A program made the translations under genes and the position numbers. Under the pieces are notes generated by a model. The model was not told the DNA's origin and did no database searches. It saw only the letters and a list, made by a program, of their open reading frames with translations. Positions 8,089 to 16,853 of a DNA stretch of 64,000 nt are shown here, piece after piece. Positions within the stretch are counted from its first letter, which is position 1. The number at the start of each line of letters is the position of its first letter. Origin of the DNA: JBHYDC01 sp051861205 (GTDB lineage Bacteria; Pseudomonadota; Alphaproteobacteria; Rhizobiales; Pleomorphomonadaceae); NCBI GenBank assembly GCA_051861205.1, contig JBHYDC010000001.1, positions 230,963 to 294,962 on the forward strand, in the 5' to 3' direction.

Positions 8089-10305
8089 ATGAAGGAAGAA
8101 AACGCTCCCGAAGCGCGCCTGTTTGAACGCCTGACCGGCACCGTCGAGCGTGTCACGTTCCACAATGAGGAGAACGGCTTCTCAGTGCTGCGCGTCAAAG
8201 TGACCGGCCGCAAGGAGCCCGTCACTCTCGTCGGCCATATCCATTCCATCGTGGCCGGCGAGAAGATCGACGCCGAAGGCCAGTGGAACACCGACAAGAT
8301 GCACGGCCTCCAGTTCAAGGCCGAAACCATCACCGCCCGCGAGCCGTCAGCGCGCGACGCCATTGCCCGTTTCCTCGCCTCCGGCCTCATCTCCGGCGTC
8401 GGGCCCGCCATGGCCGAGCGCATCGTGCAGGAGTTCGGAGCCAAAGCCCTCGACGTGATCGAGAACGAGCCGATGCGCCTCACCAAGGTGCCCGGCCTCG
8501 GCAAGCAGCTCGCCGCCCGCATCGCCGAGAGCTACCGCGAGCGTAAGGCGGTCAAGGAAATCATGATCGCCTTCCAGGAAAAGGGTGTCGGCACCGCGCG
8601 GGCCGTGCGGATCTGGCGGCATTTCGGACCCGAGGCGGTCAAGGTCATCGAGGAGGATCCCTACCGGCTTGCCCGCGAGGTGCGCGGCATCGGCTTTGAG
8701 GGCGCCGACGAGATCGCGGAAAAATTCGGCGTCACCCGCACCGCGCCCGAGCGCCTGCGCGCCGGTGTCACCTATGCCCTCGAAGACGCCGCTGACCAGG
8801 GCCACACGGCCGTTCCGCGCGATGAGATCGCCAGCCGTGCCGCCCGTCTCCTCGGCGTCGATCCGGATGCGGTGACAGACGCCATCGCCGACGCCATCCG
8901 CCATGGCGACGTGGAGGAAGTCGAGGTCGAAGGCACCAAATGCCTTGCCGCCCGCCGGCTTGCCAAGTTCGAGAAATCGGTTGCAAGCCGCCTGAAAAAG
9001 CTCGCTGAGGGGCGCCCGCCCTGGGGCATCGTGGACGTCGACGCCGCCATCGCCCGCTTCGAAGCTGCTTCAACCAAGCGCTTGTCGCCCTCCCAGCGCG
9101 ACGCGCTGGCAAAGGTCGCAGGGGCCAAGGTATCTGTCATCACCGGCGGACCCGGCGTCGGCAAGACGACGCTGCTCGAAGCGCTCCTCGCGACCGTCGC
9201 GACCGCCCGCATCACCGTCGCGCTCGCGGCACCGACAGGGCGCGCTGCCCGCCGCATGGCCGAGCAGGCGGGGCGGGAGGCCAAAACCATCCACCGTCTT
9301 CTTGAAATCGATCCGGCCAGCGGCGGCTTCCGGCGCGGCGCCGGCGAGCCCTTGGAGGCCGATCTCGTGGTCATCGACGAGGCATCCATGGTCGATGTCG
9401 CGCTGATGGCCGCGCTGGTAGAGGCGATCCCGCCGCAAGCGGCCTTGATTCTCGTCGGCGACGTCGATCAGCTTCCTTCGGTCGGTCCGGGGCAGGTGCT
9501 GGCCGATATCATCGGGTCGGATGCCGTGCCGGTCGCCCGGCTCACCGAAATCTTCCGGCAGGCCGAGGAAAGCCGCATCATCGTCAACGCCCACCGGATC
9601 AACCGGGGCGCGCTGCCCGAACCGCCACCGCCGGGCGAAACCGCCGACTTCTACGTCGTCAACGCGAATGGCTCCGACGACGCGCTTGCCAAGGTGCTCG
9701 AAATCGTCGGCACCCGGATCCCAAGCCGCTTCGGGCTCGATCCCATGCGCGACGTTCAAGTCATCACGCCGATGCAAAAGGGCGCGGTTGGCGCCCGCAA
9801 TCTCAACGACCGGCTGGCCGCGCTGCTCAATCCCGCGCCCATCGACAAGATCGAGCGCTTCGGCAACACCTATGCCGTCGGCGACAAGATCATGCAGATC
9901 GAGAACGACTATGACCGCGACGTCTTCAACGGCGATCTCGGCGTGGTGAAACGCATCCGTGAGCGCGACGACGAACTGAAAGTCACCTTCGACGGCCGCG
10001 ACGTGTCCTATGGATTGCAGGATCTCGAAGCGCTGCAACGCGCCTATGCCATCACGATCCACAAGAGCCAGGGCTCGGAATATCCCGCCGTGGTCATCCC
10101 GCTGGTGCGCGAGCACACCATCATGCTCGCCCGCAACCTGATCTACACGGCGGTGACGCGCGGCAAGCGCCTTGTCGTCTTGGTCGCCGAACCCTGGGCG
10201 CTCGAAACCGCCGTCAGCGGTTCGCGCTCCCGCCGCCGCTGGACGCGGCTGAAGGATATGCTGAAAGAGATGGGCGATCCCTCCCCCGGAACGGAGGGAT
10301 CGTAA
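8089..10305 (+). CDS. recD2: RecD2-type ATP-dependent DNA helicase
   Basis: The 738-residue protein matches stand-alone RecD2 in length and layout: an N-terminal OB-like segment, helix-hairpin-helix repeats (ISGVGPAMAERIV, VPGLGKQLAARIA), then a superfamily 1 helicase core. Walker A is GGPGVGKTT at residues 353-361 and Walker B is VVIDEASMVD around Asp430. The C-terminal motifs HKSQGSEYPAVV and YTAVTRGKRLV are canonical. It unwinds DNA 5' to 3' in repair, independently of RecBC. The start is the ATG at 8089, in the gap after the divergent glucan gene. A hairpin overlaps its last codons. Confidence 0.92.
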   Translation: MKEENAPEARLFERLTGTVERVTFHNEENGFSVLRVKVTGRKEPVTLVGHIHSIVAGEKIDAEGQWNTDKMHGLQFKAETITAREPSARDAIARFLASGLISGVGPAMAERIVQEFGAKALDVIENEPMRLTKVPGLGKQLAARIAESYRERKAVKEIMIAFQEKGVGTARAVRIWRHFGPEAVKVIEEDPYRLAREVRGIGFEGADEIAEKFGVTRTAPERLRAGVTYALEDAADQGHTAVPRDEIASRAARLLGVDPDAVTDAIADAIRHGDVEEVEVEGTKCLAARRLAKFEKSVASRLKKLAEGRPPWGIVDVDAAIARFEAASTKRLSPSQRDALAKVAGAKVSVITGGPGVGKTTLLEALLATVATARITVALAAPTGRAARRMAEQAGREAKTIHRLLEIDPASGGFRRGAGEPLEADLVVIDEASMVDVALMAALVEAIPPQAALILVGDVDQLPSVGPGQVLADIIGSDAVPVARLTEIFRQAEESRIIVNAHRINRGALPEPPPPGETADFYVVNANGSDDALAKVLEIVGTRIPSRFGLDPMRDVQVITPMQKGAVGARNLNDRLAALLNPAPIDKIERFGNTYAVGDKIMQIENDYDRDVFNGDLGVVKRIRERDDELKVTFDGRDVSYGLQDLEALQRAYAITIHKSQGSEYPAVVIPLVREHTIMLARNLIYTAVTRGKRLVVLVAEPWALETAVSGSRSRRRWTRLKDMLKEMGDPSPGTEGS
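10276..10301. terminator. Bidirectional hairpin at the recD2/patD convergent junction
   Basis: GATCCCTCC (10276-10284) pairs perfectly with GGAGGGATC (10293-10301) around an 8-base loop. It lies inside the last recD2 codons and just before the end of the opposing patD gene. There is no T-run, so Rho or a processing role is possible. Confidence 0.5.
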
Positions 10306-10314
10306 TGCGCCGGA

Positions 10315-11766
10315 TCAGGCGAACTTCACCATGACGTGCCGCACCACGGTATAGTCCTCCAGCGCGTAAAGGCTGAGGTCCTTGCCGTAGCCGGACGCCT
10401 TGAGCCCGCCGTGGGGCATCTCGGTCGTCAGCGCGAAATGGGTGTTCACCCACGTGCAGCCATATTGCAGCCGGGAGGCCACATCCATCGCCTTCGACAC
10501 GTCGCGCGTCCACACGGATGACGCCAGCCCGTAGTCGCTGTCGTTCGCCCATGTCACCGCGTCGTCCGGATCGGTGAAGCGCGTCACGGATACCACCGGC
10601 CCGAACACCTCGCGCCGCACGATCTCGTCGGACTGCAAGGCCCCGGCCACCACGGTCGGCTCGTAGAAGAAGCCGGACCCGCCGTGTACCTTGCCGCCGG
10701 TCGTGATTTCGATGTGCTTGAGGTCGGCCGCCCGCTCCACGAAGCTCGCCACGCGGTCGCGCTGGCGCGCGGAGATGAGCGGGCCCATCTCGTTCGCCGT
10801 GTCATCGTCATGGGCATAGCCGATGGTGGAAACGGCCGAGGAGAGATCCGCGACCAGCTTGTCGTAGACCTTGGCGCCGGCGTAGATGCGGCATGCCGCC
10901 GTGCAGTCCTGTCCGGCGTTGTAATAGCCGAAGGCCCGCACGCCCTCGACGACGGCGTCGATATCGGCATCGTCGAACACGATCACCGGCGCCTTGCCGC
11001 CAAGCTCCAAATGGGTGCGCTTCACGGAAGACGCGGCAGCGGCCAGCACCTTCTTGCCGGTCGCGATATCGCCCGTCAGCGAAATCATCGACACCTTGGG
11101 GTGATTGATCAGCGTGTTGCCCACTGAACCGCCGCGCCCGACGATGACGTTGAGCACGCCCTCGGGAAGAATGCCGGCGGCGACCTTGGCAAGCTTCAGC
11201 GTGGTCAGCGGCGTCTGTTCGGACGGCTTGATCACCACGGTGTTGCCGCCCGCGATCGCCGGGGCGATCTTCCAGGCGGCCATCATCAGCGGATAGTTCC
11301 AGGGGGCGATCGAGGCGACGACGCCGATGGCATCGCGCCGGATCATTGAGGTATGGCCTGCCACATATTCGCCTGCGGCAGAACCCGGCAGCGTACGGCA
11401 GGCGCCCGCGAAGAACCGGAACACGTCCACCACGGCTGGGATTTCGTCGTTCAACACGGCCTGATAGGGCTTACCGCAATTGATCGCCTCGATGGCCGCG
11501 AAGCTTTCCGCCTCGTCCTCGATCGCTTGCGCGAGCCGCAGCAGATAGCCCGCCCGCTCGGCCGGCGTGGTGCGCGACCAAGTGGCGAACGCCTTGTCGG
11601 CGGCGATCACGGCCGCGTCGATCTGACCGGCGGAGGCTTCGGGCAGATCGAGGATCGTGGCGCCGGTCTTCGGCGCAAGCACGGTTTCCGCCTCTTCGGT
11701 GCCGGCAACGAAGTCGCTGCCGATCAGCATCTTGGTATCGGTGATCGCGTTGTCGGTGGCTGCCAT
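10315..11766 (-). CDS. patD: Gamma-aminobutyraldehyde dehydrogenase (PatD/YdcW type)
   Basis: The 483-residue aldehyde dehydrogenase has catalytic Glu254 (LELGGKAP) and nucleophile Cys288 (GQDCTAACRIY). The GQDCTAA context and the gene order with a four-component polyamine-type ABC transporter match E. coli ydcSTUV-patD. PatD oxidises 4-aminobutanal (1-pyrroline) from putrescine breakdown to GABA. It is the last gene of the operon, 27 bp after the second permease. A broader amino-aldehyde range cannot be excluded. Confidence 0.87.
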   Translation of the reverse strand: MAATDNAITDTKMLIGSDFVAGTEEAETVLAPKTGATILDLPEASAGQIDAAVIAADKAFATWSRTTPAERAGYLLRLAQAIEDEAESFAAIEAINCGKPYQAVLNDEIPAVVDVFRFFAGACRTLPGSAAGEYVAGHTSMIRRDAIGVVASIAPWNYPLMMAAWKIAPAIAGGNTVVIKPSEQTPLTTLKLAKVAAGILPEGVLNVIVGRGGSVGNTLINHPKVSMISLTGDIATGKKVLAAAASSVKRTHLELGGKAPVIVFDDADIDAVVEGVRAFGYYNAGQDCTAACRIYAGAKVYDKLVADLSSAVSTIGYAHDDDTANEMGPLISARQRDRVASFVERAADLKHIEITTGGKVHGGSGFFYEPTVVAGALQSDEIVRREVFGPVVSVTRFTDPDDAVTWANDSDYGLASSVWTRDVSKAMDVASRLQYGCTWVNTHFALTTEMPHGGLKASGYGKDLSLYALEDYTVVRHVMVKFA

Positions 11767-11793
11767 GGCCGTCTCCTTGAAAGCTTTGAGAGT

Positions 11794-12597
11794 TCACTTG
11801 CCGCTGCCCGCAACCTCGGCTGTGTCGCGGGTGAGGTAGTAGGCGGCGAGGATGGGAAGGAACGTGACCACGATCACGAAGACCGCAACCACGTTGGTAA
11901 CGGGGCGCTGGCGGGGCCGGATCAGTTCCGTCAGCATCCAGATCGGCAGGGTCGTCTGCTGACCGGCCGTGAAGGTCGTGACGATGACCTCGTCGAACGA
12001 GAGCGCGAAGGCCAGCATGCCGCCGGCCAAAAGCGCGGTCGCAAGGCTGGGCAGGATCACATAGCGGAAGGTCTGGAACCCGTCGGCGCCAAGATCCATC
12101 GACGCCTCGATGAGCGAGCCCGACGTGCGCCGGAGCCGCGCGATCGCGTTGTTGAACACAACCACGATGCAAAAGGTGGCGTGGCCGAGCACGATCGTCC
12201 AAAACGAGAAGGGGATGTCGGCAAGCGCGAAGGCAGAGCGCAGCGAGATGCCGGTGACGATGCCGGGAAGCGCGATCGGCAGGATGAACAGAAGCGAAAT
12301 CGCGTCCCGCCCGAAAAAGCGCGTCCGGGCAAGCGCCGCCGCCGCCAGCGTGCCGAGCACGAGCGCGAGCGCTGTCGCGATCAGCGCTACCTGGAAGGAC
12401 AGCGTCAGCGCGTTCCAGATGTCCTGCCGCTCCCAGGCCACTGCGAACCACTTGGTGGTGAGGCCGGGCGGGGGGAATTGATAGCTCTTCTCCTCGGTGG
12501 AAAAGGCATAGAGCACGATGAAGGCCAGCGGCAGGTGCAGGAACAAGAGCCCGAGCCCCGCTGCGATCTTCAGGAACAGCGACGCGCGGTCAGACAT
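11794..12597 (-). CDS. Polyamine-type ABC transporter permease (YdcV/PotC-like)
   Basis: This 267-residue inner-membrane protein is of the PotC type. It begins with a hydrophobic segment (AAGLGLLFLHLPLAFIVLYA) and has the EAA loop IEASMDLGADGFQTFRYVIL. It pairs with the permease encoded 23 bp upstream to form the translocation channel. The final segment before the stop is a transmembrane helix. Confidence 0.88.
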   Translation of the reverse strand: MSDRASLFLKIAAGLGLLFLHLPLAFIVLYAFSTEEKSYQFPPPGLTTKWFAVAWERQDIWNALTLSFQVALIATALALVLGTLAAAALARTRFFGRDAISLLFILPIALPGIVTGISLRSAFALADIPFSFWTIVLGHATFCIVVVFNNAIARLRRTSGSLIEASMDLGADGFQTFRYVILPSLATALLAGGMLAFALSFDEVIVTTFTAGQQTTLPIWMLTELIRPRQRPVTNVVAVFVIVVTFLPILAAYYLTRDTAEVAGSGK

Positions 12598-12620
12598 GGG
12601 CGCGCTCCGTCATGCGAGGA

Positions 12621-13559
12621 TCACAGCGCATCGAACGCCCCCATCCGCTTGGCGATCATGAGATAGAGGCCCATGATCACGATCGGCACGATCGAAAAGG
12701 CGGCTGCGAGCGGAATGTTGCCCGCCGTGCCCTGCTGCACATAAACGACTTGGCCGAGGAAATAGGTGCTCGGACCGATGATCTGCGGCGCGATATAGTC
12801 GCCGAGCGTGAGCGAGAAGGTGAAGATCGATCCGGCCGCCACACCCGGCAGCGCCAGCGGCAGAACCACGGTGCGGAAGGTGGTGGCCGGCGTCGCGCCA
12901 AGATCGCCGGCGGCCTCGATATAGCTCTTCGGCACCCGCTCCAGCGCCGCCTGGATCGGCAGGATCATGTAGGGGATCCAGAGATAGACGAACACGATGA
13001 AGGTGCCGATGTAGGACACCGACAGCGACGGCCCGCCGATCGTGGGCAGCGCAAGCACCCAGTCGAGGATCGGCGACGTGCCGGTTTCCGCCGCCGCCCA
13101 GCCGATCACGCCTTCCTTGGCAAGGATCAGCTTCCAGGCGTAGACGCGCACGAGATAGCTCGACCACAGCGGCAGCATGATCAAGAGGTAGAACGCCGCG
13201 CGCATCCGGCCGCGGGCATAGCGCGCCGCGTAATAGGCGATCGGAAACGCGATCACGCCGCAGGCGAGCGTCACGCTCGCGGCCATGACGACGGTGCGGA
13301 TGATGATGTCGAAGTTGGCGGGATGAAGTAGCTCGCCGTAGGTCTTCAGCGTGAATTCCCGCACCACCTGGCCGGAGAACTCGTCGATCGAAAAGAACGA
13401 CTGCGCCAGAAGCGCGATCAGCGAACCGATGTAGACGACACCGAGCCAGCCGAGCGGCAGCGCGAGCAGAACCGCCGCGAGCGCCCTCGGGCGCTGCGTC
13501 AGCACATCCGACAGCCAGCCGCGCAAGCCACGTCTTGGAGGTGCGACGAAGGCGGTCAT
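12621..13559 (-). CDS. Polyamine-type ABC transporter permease (YdcU/PotB-like)
   Basis: The 312-residue protein has about six predicted membrane segments, a large N-terminal periplasmic loop and the EAA loop IEAAGDLGATPATTFRTVVL. The start is MTAFVAPP at 13559, one base beyond the upstream ATPase stop codon. An upstream extension of 22 residues is Pro/Arg/Ser-rich and overlaps the ATPase gene, so it is rejected. It functions with the preceding ATPase and the following permease. Confidence 0.88.
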   Translation of the reverse strand: MTAFVAPPRRGLRGWLSDVLTQRPRALAAVLLALPLGWLGVVYIGSLIALLAQSFFSIDEFSGQVVREFTLKTYGELLHPANFDIIIRTVVMAASVTLACGVIAFPIAYYAARYARGRMRAAFYLLIMLPLWSSYLVRVYAWKLILAKEGVIGWAAAETGTSPILDWVLALPTIGGPSLSVSYIGTFIVFVYLWIPYMILPIQAALERVPKSYIEAAGDLGATPATTFRTVVLPLALPGVAAGSIFTFSLTLGDYIAPQIIGPSTYFLGQVVYVQQGTAGNIPLAAAFSIVPIVIMGLYLMIAKRMGAFDAL

Positions 13560-13560
13560 C

Positions 13561-14574
13561 TCAGCCCTCCATCGGCGTCGCGGCGCCGTGGGCGATGACG
13601 AGCCGGACGGCGGAACCCGCTGCATGGACTGGCTCCTCGGCAGAAACCGAAGCGGTGATCACCGCCCCGTCCACGGCGATCTCATAGCGCCGGGCCGCGC
13701 CGTGATACTCGACGTCGGCAACCGTCCCGATCGCGCTCGGCCGGCCGTCGGAGGGGGCGCTCGCGGCGGGAGAGGTCAGCCGGATCTTCTCGGCACGCAG
13801 CGCATGCACCGCGCGCGGCAGTCCGAGCGAAGCGGCAAGATCGGCTTCGATCACATTCGCCCCGCCTACGAAATCGGCGACGAAGCGCGTGCGCGGCCGC
13901 TCGTAGATTTCTTCCGGCGCACCGACCTGCACGATCTTGCCTTCGTTGAACACGGCCACCCGGTCGGCCATGGCCAGCGCCTCGGTCTGGTCGTGGGTGA
14001 CGAAGACGAAGGTGATCCCGAGCCGCGCCTGCAGCGCTTTAAGTTCGCCCTGCATCTGCTCGCGCAGCTTCAAGTCGAGCGCGCCGAGCGGCTCGTCGAG
14101 GAGCAGCACCTTCGGTTCGTTGACGAGCGCGCGGGCAAGCGCCACACGCTGCCGCTGTCCGCCGGAAAGCTGCGAGGGTTTGCGCGTCCCGTAGCCGGAG
14201 AGCTTCACGAGCGCCAGCATCTCCTCCGCCCGCGCCTGCCGCTTGCGCTTGTCGATGCCGCGGATCATCAGCCCGTAGGCCACATTCTCCGCCACCGTCA
14301 TATGCGGGAAAAGGGCATAGTCTTGGAACACGGTATTCACCGCGCGCCGATAGGGCGGCACGCCCGCGACCGCCTCGCCGAAAATCTCGATCGAGCCGGA
14401 ACTGGGCTGTTCGAAGCCGGCAACCAACCGCAAACAGGTCGTCTTGCCCGAACCGGACGGTCCGAGCATGGCGAAGAACTCGCCGGGCGCGATATCGAGA
14501 TCGACCCCGTCGACCGCCCGAACGGTGCCGAAATGGCGCGAGACGGCGCGGAAGCGGACGGCGGGCGTGGTCAT
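13561..14574 (-). CDS. Polyamine-type ABC transporter ATP-binding protein (YdcT/PotA-like)
   Basis: The 337-residue ATPase carries Walker A GPSGSGKTT, Q-loop VFQDYALFPHMTV, signature LSGGQRQRVALARAL and Walker B VLLLDEP, followed by the switch His (FVTHDQTEA) and a C-terminal TOBE-type domain. ATG at 14574 is chosen; the next in-frame option, 21 bases upstream, is TTG. The upstream 200 bp to the binding-protein gene is occupied by a repeat element. Confidence 0.9.
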   Translation of the reverse strand: MTTPAVRFRAVSRHFGTVRAVDGVDLDIAPGEFFAMLGPSGSGKTTCLRLVAGFEQPSSGSIEIFGEAVAGVPPYRRAVNTVFQDYALFPHMTVAENVAYGLMIRGIDKRKRQARAEEMLALVKLSGYGTRKPSQLSGGQRQRVALARALVNEPKVLLLDEPLGALDLKLREQMQGELKALQARLGITFVFVTHDQTEALAMADRVAVFNEGKIVQVGAPEEIYERPRTRFVADFVGGANVIEADLAASLGLPRAVHALRAEKIRLTSPAASAPSDGRPSAIGTVADVEYHGAARRYEIAVDGAVITASVSAEEPVHAAGSAVRLVIAHGAATPMEG

Positions 14575-14635
14575 CGCGAATCTGTCCAGTTTCAAGTGGC
14601 AAGAAGCAGCCCTGGCCGCCTTCTCTCGCCGAATT

Positions 14636-14775
14636 CCTTCTCCCCTTGTGGGAGAAGGGGACCCGATAGGGCCGGATATGGGGGCTCTCGCTACCCATCA
14701 GCGAAAACACTTCGGCCTTCGCAGCCTGAACCGGCACCGCGCCCCCTCCCGCGAGCAAGCGGGAGAGGGTGCCGG
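14636..14775. repeat. RIME-like intergenic element with two palindromes
   Basis: Two palindromes bracket about 140 bp between the binding-protein and ATPase genes. The first pairs CCTTCTCCC (14636-14644) with GGGAGAAGG (14650-14658). The second pairs CTCCCGC (14746-14752) with GCGGGAG (14759-14765), extended by outer arms CCGGCACC (14731-14738) and GGTGCCGG (14768-14775). The arrangement resembles the two-palindrome RIME elements of rhizobial genomes. Membership is inferred from pattern. Confidence 0.6.
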
Positions 14776-14783
14776 CGCTGGGC

Positions 14784-15956
14784 TCACCGCCCGCCAAGGA
14801 TCGCGATATAGTCGCTCACCCACTTGTAATACGGCACGCAACCGGCCGGCTGGCTTTCGCACTTGGAAACCGGCGTGCGCCAGAACTTGATCCGGTCGAA
14901 ATTCTCGATGCCGTTGATCTTGCAGCCTTCGTCGCCGAGAAGCGCGTTCCCGGTACACGCTTCGGTGTTGGACGGCACCGAACCGAACCAAGCGGCAAGG
15001 TCGCCCTGAAGCTTGGGGTTAAGCGAGTGGTCCATCCACATATAGGCGCAGTTCGGATGCGGCGCGTCGGCGTGCATCATGGTCGAATCCGCCCAGCCCG
15101 TCGCGCCTTCATCGGGGATGGTGGAGGCGATCGGCTTGGACTGCGACTTCAGGATGTTGACTTGGAACGGCCAGGACGACGAGGCGACCACGCCTTCGTT
15201 GGTGAAGTCGTCGATCTGCACGAAGGCGTCGTGCCAGTAGCGATGCGCGATCTTGCGCTGGCCGCGCAGAAGTTCGAGCGCCGCCTTATACTGCTCCTCG
15301 TTCAACTCGTAGGGATCCTTGATCCCAAGTTCCGGCTTGTGCGTCATCAGATAGAGGGCGGCATCGGCGATGTAGATCGGCCCGTCGAAGGCCTGGATGC
15401 GGCCCTGGTTCGGCTTGCCGTCCGGCAGGTCCATCGGCTCGAAAACGACCTTCCAGCTTTTCGGCGCTTCCTTGAACACCTCCGTGTTGTACATCAGCAC
15501 GTTGGAGCCCCACTGATAGGGCACGCCGTAATGCACGCCGCCGACGGTGTGCCAGGGCGCGCTCTTCAGCCGGTCGTCGACCTTGCCCCAGGAGGGGATG
15601 AGGTCGGTGTTGATCGGCTGCACGGTCTTGCCGGAGATGAGGCGCAGCGAAGCGTCGCCGGAGGCGGTGACGAGGTCGAAGCCGCCTTCGTTCATGAGCG
15701 CGACCATTTCATCCGACGTACCGGCGGTCTTCACGTTGACCTTGCAGCCGGTATTCTTTTCGAAATCCGTCACCCAGTCATAGGCCTTATCGGTCTCGCC
15801 GCGCTCGATGTAGCCGGGCCAGGCGACGATCGAGAGTTCGCCTTCGCCGGGTCCGAGTGCCTTCAGCGCTTCCTGCGCCATGGCGACGGCGGTGAATTGG
15901 CTGGTGATCAGGCTCGCGACCGCAGCGGTCGCGGTCAGGCGCGATAGCATCCGCAT
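14784..15956 (-). CDS. Polyamine-type ABC transporter substrate-binding protein (YdcS/PotD-like)
   Basis: The 390-residue protein has a signal peptide with likely cleavage at AMA-QE near residue 27 and a PotD/PotF-type fold (LSIVAWPGYIERGE; GDASLRLISG; VPYQWGSNVLMYNT). It is the first gene of the operon and supplies substrate to the two permeases and the ATPase. Putrescine or a related diamine is the likely ligand because the operon ends in an aminobutyraldehyde dehydrogenase. The ligand itself cannot be read from the sequence. Several Cys near the C-terminus (ACTGN, EGCKI, SKCES, AGCVP) suggest disulfides. Confidence 0.88.
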   Translation of the reverse strand: MRMLSRLTATAAVASLITSQFTAVAMAQEALKALGPGEGELSIVAWPGYIERGETDKAYDWVTDFEKNTGCKVNVKTAGTSDEMVALMNEGGFDLVTASGDASLRLISGKTVQPINTDLIPSWGKVDDRLKSAPWHTVGGVHYGVPYQWGSNVLMYNTEVFKEAPKSWKVVFEPMDLPDGKPNQGRIQAFDGPIYIADAALYLMTHKPELGIKDPYELNEEQYKAALELLRGQRKIAHRYWHDAFVQIDDFTNEGVVASSSWPFQVNILKSQSKPIASTIPDEGATGWADSTMMHADAPHPNCAYMWMDHSLNPKLQGDLAAWFGSVPSNTEACTGNALLGDEGCKINGIENFDRIKFWRTPVSKCESQPAGCVPYYKWVSDYIAILGGR

Positions 15957-16135
15957 AGAGTTCTCCCTCCGATGAGCCTGCCCGGCCGGGTCAGGCGGAA
16001 AGGGATCGCTGCAACACTCCGGCGTTGGCCAGTGCTCTGGCCTTCCCCTGTTATGGCGCGCAGGTCGAGGCGATCCCTCAGTGTATGAAGGATTGCCTAA
16101 CTGACGAGCGTTCGCCAGACGATAATTCAGATGAG

Positions 16136-16158
16136 AGCTATCGATATTGCCGATAGCT
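16136..16158. promoter_or_regulatory. Inverted repeat upstream of the polyamine operon
   Basis: AGCTATCG (16136-16143) and CGATAGCT (16151-16158) are perfect complements separated by 7 bases. The site is about 180 bp before the binding-protein gene and just past the DUF1499 stop. No T-run follows on either strand, so an operator is as likely as a terminator. Confidence 0.4.
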
Positions 16159-16193
16159 GCCCCATCAGAGTTTGGACCTTAACCCGATCGCTC

Positions 16194-16739
16194 TCAAGTG
16201 GAAGCCGCCACCGTGGGCAGCGCGTTTTGGAGATCGTCGATCAGCGCTTTGACGCGGGCTGCATTCACGCCCTGATCGTCGGTGCCGATCTTGCTGCGCG
16301 AGTAGATCCAAAGCGACGCATTGGCCTCGCCCTCCGGCCTTACCTCGACGGATACGGTATCGGGAAAGCGGAAGATCTTGGAGCGGACCACGGTTCTGAC
16401 CTGCCGTTTCGCGGGATCTTCGAACACGATCACCGCGAAGGGCAGGGCGGCCACGCGCTTGACCACCTCGGCATGAAGCTGATCGGGGGCGAGCTTGAAA
16501 ATAGGCGTGAAGAACGTGCTTGTCGCCGGCGGGCAGGCGCCCTCCGGACAGGCGAGCGTGTCGTTCGGGGTGCCGGTGCGGGTGGGGATGCTGAAATCAT
16601 AGGCGCCGGTATCGGCAGGTCCGGCAACCCGTTCCCAAAAGGCTTCCCGGCCATAAGCCGCCACCCCGCCCGCAACGATCACCACCGCTGTCAGAAGACC
16701 AAAGAAAAATGTCGTCAGCCGGATCAGGAACCGCCCCAT
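16194..16739 (-). CDS. DUF1499 domain protein, membrane-anchored
   Basis: The 181-residue product has one N-terminal transmembrane segment (IRLTTFFFGLLTAVVIVAGG) followed by a DUF1499-type domain with NDTLACPEG and the core VRTVVRSKIFRFPDTVSVEVR. The ending VKALIDDLQNALP is also typical. Function is unknown for the family. ATG at 16739 is preferred to a GTG 21 bases upstream. It stands alone between the polyamine operon and a LysR gene. Confidence 0.75.
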   Translation of the reverse strand: MGRFLIRLTTFFFGLLTAVVIVAGGVAAYGREAFWERVAGPADTGAYDFSIPTRTGTPNDTLACPEGACPPATSTFFTPIFKLAPDQLHAEVVKRVAALPFAVIVFEDPAKRQVRTVVRSKIFRFPDTVSVEVRPEGEANASLWIYSRSKIGTDDQGVNAARVKALIDDLQNALPTVAAST

Positions 16740-16853
16740 CGTCAATTCCGAAATTGCCACTCACGGATCAAGCGGCTGTGCCCGTATTGCTGAACAGCTG
16801 GTAAATATGACGGGCGGCATGAGTTTACAACGCGTTCCTCGGGCCCGCCCGTG

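Noticed and set aside
11353..12666. 437-residue forward frame across patD and the YdcV-like permease
   Set aside because: It crosses two real genes on the other strand and lacks any motif.
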